The position numbers and the translations under genes were made by a program. This document shows positions 59,515 through 64,000 of a stretch of 64,000 nucleotides of DNA, one piece after another. Below the pieces are notes generated by a model that worked only from the letters and a program-made list of their open reading frames with translations, was not told where the DNA came from and searched no databases. The DNA comes from Rhizobium sp. CF080 (GTDB taxonomy: Bacteria; Pseudomonadota; Alphaproteobacteria; Rhizobiales; Rhizobiaceae): positions 1-64,000 of the forward strand of contig NZ_AKKC02000004.1 of assembly GCF_000282095.2 (NCBI RefSeq). Direction: 5' to 3'. Every line of letters starts with the position of its first letter. The stretch's first letter is position 1.

Positions 59515-60305
59515 CATCACTCCGCCGCCTGTTCTTTTTCGTCGTCGGCCTGTTCCTGGCCCTGCCGCTGATCGTCGTCGCCGGGGTCTCGGTAAATGCC
59601 CGCCAGACGCTCGCCTTCCCGCCGCAGGGTTTTTCGCTTTCCTGGTACGGCCAGATCTTCACCAATGCCGAATGGCGCAATGCGCTGATCGCCTCGCTGA
59701 CGCTTGCCGCCTCCTCGGCTTTGCTGGCCCTGCTGATAGCGCTGCCGCTCGCCTGGTTCCTGTGGCGGCGGATCGCTCCCTGGGCCAATATCTTCCAGCT
59801 TCTGGGCGTCGCACCCTTCACCCTGCCGCCGGTCATCACCGCGCTCGGCCTGCTCACCTTCTGGGCGACGACCGGTTTTTACGGCCAGCCGTGGACGGCG
59901 GTGATCAGCCACGGCATCTTCTTCGTCACTTTGCCGCTGGTGACCCTGTCACTCGGCTTTTCGGCGATCGACCGTTCGCTGGTGGAAGCCGCCGCCACCA
60001 TGGGCGCCGACGACCGCGTCATTTTCCGCACCGTGGTGCTGCCGCTGATCCTGCCCTATCTCGTCTCGGGCTATGCATTCGCCTTCGTTCTGTCGCTGAA
60101 CGAATATATCGTCGCCTATATGACCGTCGGTTTCACCATGGAAACCCTGCCGATCAAGATCTTCAACGCGCTGCGCTACGGCTACACGCCGACCATGGCG
60201 GCAGTGACGGTGCTGTTTCTGGTGATCGCGGCAGTGATTTTCGGTCTGGTGGCCCGCTTCGGCGACCTGCCGAAACTGCTCGGCGCCATGTCGGACGAGC
60301 GCTAA
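59511..60305 (+). CDS. Polyamine-type ABC importer permease (PotC-like)
   Basis: 264 residues from ATG 59511, overlapping the first permease by ATGA; the open frame extends far upstream but only in antisense-like composition. Six helices and EAA loop (EAAATMGADDRVIFRTVVLP). Second half of the heterodimeric pore. Confidence 0.92.
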   Translation: MTSLRRLFFFVVGLFLALPLIVVAGVSVNARQTLAFPPQGFSLSWYGQIFTNAEWRNALIASLTLAASSALLALLIALPLAWFLWRRIAPWANIFQLLGVAPFTLPPVITALGLLTFWATTGFYGQPWTAVISHGIFFVTLPLVTLSLGFSAIDRSLVEAAATMGADDRVIFRTVVLPLILPYLVSGYAFAFVLSLNEYIVAYMTVGFTMETLPIKIFNALRYGYTPTMAAVTVLFLVIAAVIFGLVARFGDLPKLLGAMSDER

Positions 60306-60317
60306 AGGAACAGACAC

Positions 60318-61088
60318 ATGAAAATCGCCGGTTTCCAGATGCAACCCGTCGTCGGTGACGTCGAGGCGAACCTCGGCAAGATCGATGCGGCTGCGGCCGA
60401 GGCTGCCGCCCAGGGCGCCGCGCTGCTGATCGCGCCGGAACTGGCGCTGACCGGTTATGGCGCGGCTGAGAAATTCCCCGATCTTGCCACGCCCGCGCAT
60501 GGGCCGGTCACCGACCGACTTTCGGAGATTGCCTCAAAATTCGGTTTGGCGATCGTCGCGGGCTTTGCCGAAAAGACCTTCGAAAACACCTTCAACAGCG
60601 CCTTCTTCACCGATGGCAAGGGCCAGACGGCGGTCTACCGCAAATGCAATCTCTACGGTCCCTATGAGCGCAAATGGTTCGCCCAGGAGGACCGCCGCCA
60701 GGTTCTGGTGACGCTCGGCGGCATCAGGCTCGGTTTCCTGATCTGCTACGATGTGGAGTTCCCGGAAAACGTCCGGCAGCTCGCAAAGGGCGGCGCCGAT
60801 CTCGTGGTCGTGCCGACGGCGCTGCCGACCGGCTGGTCCGGCGCCTTCATCGCCGAGCACATGATCCCGGTCCGCGCCTTCGAAAACCAGGTTTTTGTTG
60901 CCTACATCAACCACAGTGGTTCCGATGGCCGGTTTTCCTATGCCGGCCTGTCGCGGATTGCAGCACCGGACGGCAAGGTGATTGCCGAAGCACCCGCCGA
61001 GGGCGAGGCGCTGATCATCGCCGAGATAGACCCGGCGGCATACATCCAGTCGCGCGCCGAAAACACCTATCTCGCCGATCTCGTATGA
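60318..61088 (+). CDS. Nitrilase-family amidohydrolase
   Basis: 256 residues. The catalytic triad of the C-N hydrolase fold is visible: Glu in LLIAPELALTGYG, Lys in YRKCNLYG, and Cys in FLICYDVEFPE. Position 12 bases after the importer genes suggests it acts on the imported compound or its breakdown product, for instance as an N-carbamoylputrescine-like or other amide hydrolase. Confidence 0.88.
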   Translation: MKIAGFQMQPVVGDVEANLGKIDAAAAEAAAQGAALLIAPELALTGYGAAEKFPDLATPAHGPVTDRLSEIASKFGLAIVAGFAEKTFENTFNSAFFTDGKGQTAVYRKCNLYGPYERKWFAQEDRRQVLVTLGGIRLGFLICYDVEFPENVRQLAKGGADLVVVPTALPTGWSGAFIAEHMIPVRAFENQVFVAYINHSGSDGRFSYAGLSRIAAPDGKVIAEAPAEGEALIIAEIDPAAYIQSRAENTYLADLV

Positions 61089-61199
61089 GTTCCAGGCCGC
61101 GACCATATACGGCCTCCAAGTCAATACGACCTTAGCCAAACTCCCATTTCTTTGATAATGTTGTATAGCATTCGAGGCTGCAGCATTCCGGGGGGAGTC

Positions 61200-62279
61200 A
61201 TGACACGTATATTCCGGGCGCCGGCCTTTTATATTCAAGGCCCGGGGGCGCTGAGCCAGCTCGGCGAAAAGGCGGCCACACTCGGCCGTTCGGTCGTGGC
61301 GATCTGCGATTCGGTCGTGCTTCCCCATATCGAGGCAGAGCTGACCGAGACCCTGAACCGGCAGGATATTTCGCCGACCGTCATTCCCTTCGATGCGGAC
61401 GTCACCCACAGGGAAATGGACCGCCTGGCCGAACTGGTGCGCGCAAAAGGTGGCGAAGTGGTGGTCGGCATTGGCGGCGGTCGCACGCTCGATGTCGCCA
61501 AGGGTGTGGCGCGCCGCACCGGCCTGCCTTTCGTCAGCGTGCCGACGGTCGCCTCCACCGATGCGCCCTCGACCCGCGGCATCGTCATCTACGACGACCA
61601 TCACACGATGATCGCCGTCGAACAGATGGACCAGAACCCGGCTTTCGTGATCGTCGACACCACAGTCATCGCAAAAGCTCCTGCCCGTCTGCTGCTCGGC
61701 GGCATCGGCGATGCGCTGACCGCCAAATTCGAGACGGAAGGCGCCTGGAAGGGCACCGGCCTCTCAAAGCAGGGCACGCGGCCGCTGAAGACGGGCGTGA
61801 TGCTCGGCGATATCTGTTACCGGATGCTGCTCGAACACGGGCCCGGCGCCATGCGGGTGGCCGGCACCGGCGAGGTGACGCCGGATCTCGAAGCCGTCAT
61901 CGAGGCAATCCTTTGGCTCAGCGCGGTCGCCTTCGAGAATACCGGTCTCTCCATTGCCCATGCGGTTGCGACCGAACTCGGTGCGATCGAGCCGGTCCGC
62001 AAGCGCTCGCTGCATGGTGAACACGCCGCGTATGGCACACTGGTACAAGCCATCGCTGAGGCCCGCCCCGAGGAAGAATTGACGACGCTGTTTGGCTTCT
62101 ACGACGAAATCGGCATGCCGCGCCGGCTTTCGGCGCTTGGCTTGCCGGATATCGGCGACGCGGCGATTGAACGCTTGGCTGCCCTATGTGCCAAGAGTCC
62201 CTTCCTGGTCAACCAGGAACGGATGCTCGATGCGGATGACCTCGCCGCTGCCTTCCGGGCTGTGGAAAACTACGCTTAA
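61200..62279 (+). CDS. gldA: Glycerol dehydrogenase (GldA-like)
   Basis: 359 residues from ATG 61200 with GGGGGAG directly upstream. Iron/zinc-containing alcohol dehydrogenase fold: VVVGIGGGRTLDVAKGVA (NAD site), VPTVASTDAPSTRG, and metal histidines in IAHAVATELG and HGEHAAYGTL. Oxidises glycerol to dihydroxyacetone with NAD or a related diol. Followed by an IclR regulator gene. Confidence 0.92.
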   Translation: MTRIFRAPAFYIQGPGALSQLGEKAATLGRSVVAICDSVVLPHIEAELTETLNRQDISPTVIPFDADVTHREMDRLAELVRAKGGEVVVGIGGGRTLDVAKGVARRTGLPFVSVPTVASTDAPSTRGIVIYDDHHTMIAVEQMDQNPAFVIVDTTVIAKAPARLLLGGIGDALTAKFETEGAWKGTGLSKQGTRPLKTGVMLGDICYRMLLEHGPGAMRVAGTGEVTPDLEAVIEAILWLSAVAFENTGLSIAHAVATELGAIEPVRKRSLHGEHAAYGTLVQAIAEARPEEELTTLFGFYDEIGMPRRLSALGLPDIGDAAIERLAALCAKSPFLVNQERMLDADDLAAAFRAVENYA

Positions 62280-62338
62280 AGCGGGCTCGACCTGCTGCAA
62301 ATATAAATATAATCATCTGGGAACACAGGGGATTTAGG

Positions 62339-63241
62339 ATGCCGTCAGATAAGGCCAAGGCGCCGGAGGAATGGACCCAGCGCCGCATTCAGTCGATCGA
62401 GGTCGGCTTCCAGGTTATTCGCGCCATGGAGGCCGCGAACGGCCCGCTGCCGCTGCGCGATATCGCGGCTGCTGCCGGCATGCCGCCGAGCAAGGCGCAT
62501 CTCTATCTCGTGAGCTTCGTCAAGGAAGGCGTCGCCTTCCAGGACCCCGTCACCGGCCATTACGGGCTCGGCCGTTTTGCGATCCAGCTTGGCCTGTCTG
62601 CCATCCGTCAGCTCGACGTGGTTGAATTCGCCCGTGAGGAGCTCGCAGCGCTGCAGCGCACCGCCGGTTTCGCCACCTATCTTTCGCTCTGGGGCGATCG
62701 CGGCCCGGGCATCGTCTCCAAGGTGGATGGCGAGCGGCAGGGGTCTCTCGCCGTCCGCCTCGGCTACGTGCTGCCGCTTCTGACCTCGGCGACCGGCCAG
62801 GTCTTCCTCACCTATCTCGACGAGAGCGAGACCATGGCGGTGCGGCAGGACGAGATCGCCGCGGCCAAGCGGGATTCGTCGGATGACAGGACCTCGCCCG
62901 CGCCGCCCATCACGACCCCCAAGGACATCCAGAACATCATCGAGACCGTGCGCAAACAGGGTTATGCGATGACCATCAACAGCATCAATTCGAGCTTCGC
63001 CGCCGTCGCCGCACCGGTCTTCGATTATAGCGGCCGGATCGTCGCGACCATGACCGTGCTCGGCTCCGACAAACAGCTCGCCGGCCCCCGCAAGAAACCG
63101 ACCATCGACGCGCTGATGGCCGCCGCACACCGGCTTTCCGAACGACTCGGCGCACCTGGCCGCGGGGCCAAAGGCAAGCACGACGACACACCGCCCGTGG
63201 CAGCGAAGCCGACAAGGACGAAGAGCGCGGCGGGGCGGTGA
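62339..63241 (+). CDS. IclR-type transcriptional regulator
   Basis: 300 residues. N-terminal winged helix (SIEVGFQVIRAMEAANGPLP, DIAAAAGMPPSKAHLYLVSF) and C-terminal IclR effector domain (VDGERQGSLAVRLGYVLPLL). A Lys/Thr-rich tail follows. Likely controls the gentisate gene beginning at 63406 or the upstream dehydrogenase. Confidence 0.9.
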   Translation: MPSDKAKAPEEWTQRRIQSIEVGFQVIRAMEAANGPLPLRDIAAAAGMPPSKAHLYLVSFVKEGVAFQDPVTGHYGLGRFAIQLGLSAIRQLDVVEFAREELAALQRTAGFATYLSLWGDRGPGIVSKVDGERQGSLAVRLGYVLPLLTSATGQVFLTYLDESETMAVRQDEIAAAKRDSSDDRTSPAPPITTPKDIQNIIETVRKQGYAMTINSINSSFAAVAAPVFDYSGRIVATMTVLGSDKQLAGPRKKPTIDALMAAAHRLSERLGAPGRGAKGKHDDTPPVAAKPTRTKSAAGR

Positions 63242-63405
63242 TTGCCGCTCATAGTGCGCACCCTCGTGTGACCAAGGTTCGCGTGAAGTGAAGCAGGACA
63301 GCGCGATTGGCTGATCTCCCTCCATCATATGTCCACGATTGACGCCATCGAATTAATTAGTATACCTTACGATCCATGGCTGGAGGAGCCGAGGAGGAGG
63401 ATTTC

Positions 63406-64000
63406 ATGCACGAGATCGATGCAGCCACCGTTGCGAAACGGGAAGAATTTTATGCGCGGATCAAGCCCCACAACATGGCGCCCCTCTGGGAAGTGATGAA
63501 GGGCATGCTGCCGCCCGAACCAACCTCCAAGGCACAGGCGCATCGCTGGCGTTACGACGACATCCGCCCGCTGATCCTCGAATCCGGCAGCCTGTTGACC
63601 GCCGAAGAGGCGGAGCGCCGGGTGCTGATCCTCGAAAACCCCGCCTTCCCGGCCCAGTCGCGCGCCACCTCCACGCTTTATGCCGGCATCCAGATCATCA
63701 TGCCGGGCGAAGTGGCGCCTGCCCACCGCCACACGCCGTCGGCGCTACGTTTCATGCTCGAAGGCACCGGCGCCTACACGTCCGTCGGCGGCGAGCGCAC
63801 CCGCATGTCCTTCGGCGATTTCGTCATCACCCCGGTCTGGACCTGGCACGACCATGGCAATGACGGCACCGAACCGGCCGCCTGGCTGGACGGCCTCGAC
63901 GTGCCGATGATCGCCTTCTTCGAAGCCGTCTTCCGCGAGGATTCCAACGACACCGAGCAGGAACTGCTTCGGCCGGAAGGCGACTCGCTCGCCCGTTTCG
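63406..64000 (+). CDS. Gentisate 1,2-dioxygenase (5' part, runs off the window)
   Basis: 198 codons seen. ATG 63406 has GAGGAGGAGG upstream. First cupin of the bicupin family with the iron ligands in HRHTPSALRFMLEGTGAYT and later TWHDHGN; LWEVMKGMLPPEPTSKAQAH is the typical N-terminus. Opens gentisate with oxygen to maleylpyruvate. The second cupin lies beyond the window. Confidence 0.9.
   Translation, partial: MHEIDAATVAKREEFYARIKPHNMAPLWEVMKGMLPPEPTSKAQAHRWRYDDIRPLILESGSLLTAEEAERRVLILENPAFPAQSRATSTLYAGIQIIMPGEVAPAHRHTPSALRFMLEGTGAYTSVGGERTRMSFGDFVITPVWTWHDHGNDGTEPAAWLDGLDVPMIAFFEAVFREDSNDTEQELLRPEGDSLARF

Noticed and set aside
60534..61604. 356-codon minus-strand frame, and the similar one at 62345-63328
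   Set aside because: Antisense to the nitrilase-family and glycerol dehydrogenase genes (and to IclR); composition typical of an opposite-strand reading of GC-rich DNA.

Overview
The window comes from an alphaproteobacterium, most likely Rhizobiaceae (Rhizobium, Neorhizobium or Agrobacterium type). Evidence: GC-rich codon use, a RIME-like palindromic mosaic at about 57450-57575, polyamine/agmatine and gentisate catabolic genes with rhizobial-looking regulators, and an IS5-family (IS427-group-like) element. It has two unlike halves. Bases 1 to about 44100 look like a genomic island ending at the 3' end of a tRNA-Leu(CAG) gene (44097-44183), with a decayed tyrosine recombinase beside it. Bases 44200-64000 are ordinary chromosomal genes.

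The island holds an array of very large exported Rhs/YD-repeat proteins of SpvB-VCBS-YD architecture (TcB/TcC-like). Four shell genes are seen: a 5' end at 1-419, complete copies at 16292-22501, 26648-32668 and 34785-40928, plus an orphan 3' end at 12540-14210. One shell (26648-32668) is a classical fused toxin with a colicin-E5-like RNase C-terminus and an adjacent candidate immunity gene. The other shells stop right after the '[14 protein letters not shown]' core. The missing end of the core plus the toxin domain is encoded by a separate downstream gene with its own Sec signal peptide. After cleavage at an A-x-A/S site such a 'tip' protein would begin with [10 protein letters not shown], the exact continuation of an Rhs core. 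Three complete tips (15390-16202 with a type-28 toxin domain, 11510-12445, 33811-34689) and one IS-truncated tip (1896-2527) are each followed by a small candidate immunity gene. A conserved hairpin lies between each shell 3' end and its tip gene. I regard this split, separately exported Rhs system as the main discovery candidate.

Interleaved with the array is a type II secretion system: gspL-M-C-K-E-F-H-I-J on the minus strand (3417-10684) and gspD-prepilin peptidase-gspG on the plus strand (22745-25829). Relics of a second, diverged copy (the 3' end of gspG at 3374-3416 and a gspL/gspM junction at 33070-33327) lie exactly where a tandem duplication of a unit [gspD-O-G ><gspJ...L, immunity, tip, shell] would place them. 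The shells and tips all carry Sec signals, so the T2SS is the obvious candidate exporter, but this is inference from context. A transglutaminase-like/TPR exported protein (618-1565) occurs next to shells, once intact and once as a fragment.

Between the array and the tRNA lie a Tn3-type res-like site, a ParA ATPase with a ribbon-helix-helix partner, a perfect 15-bp inverted repeat upstream of parA and the integrase remnant. The chromosomal half carries a Rdx/SelW-like protein, DoxX, a 3-hydroxyisobutyrate dehydrogenase-family enzyme, a GFA-family protein, a maltose O-acetyltransferase-like enzyme, a GH25 lipoprotein, a MocR regulator, an EamA exporter, a DUF2161-type nuclease-fold protein and an ABC exporter. 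A LysR regulator is divergent from an agmatinase that heads a cluster with a complete polyamine-type ABC importer and a nitrilase-family amidohydrolase. The window ends with a glycerol dehydrogenase, an IclR regulator and the start of a gentisate 1,2-dioxygenase.
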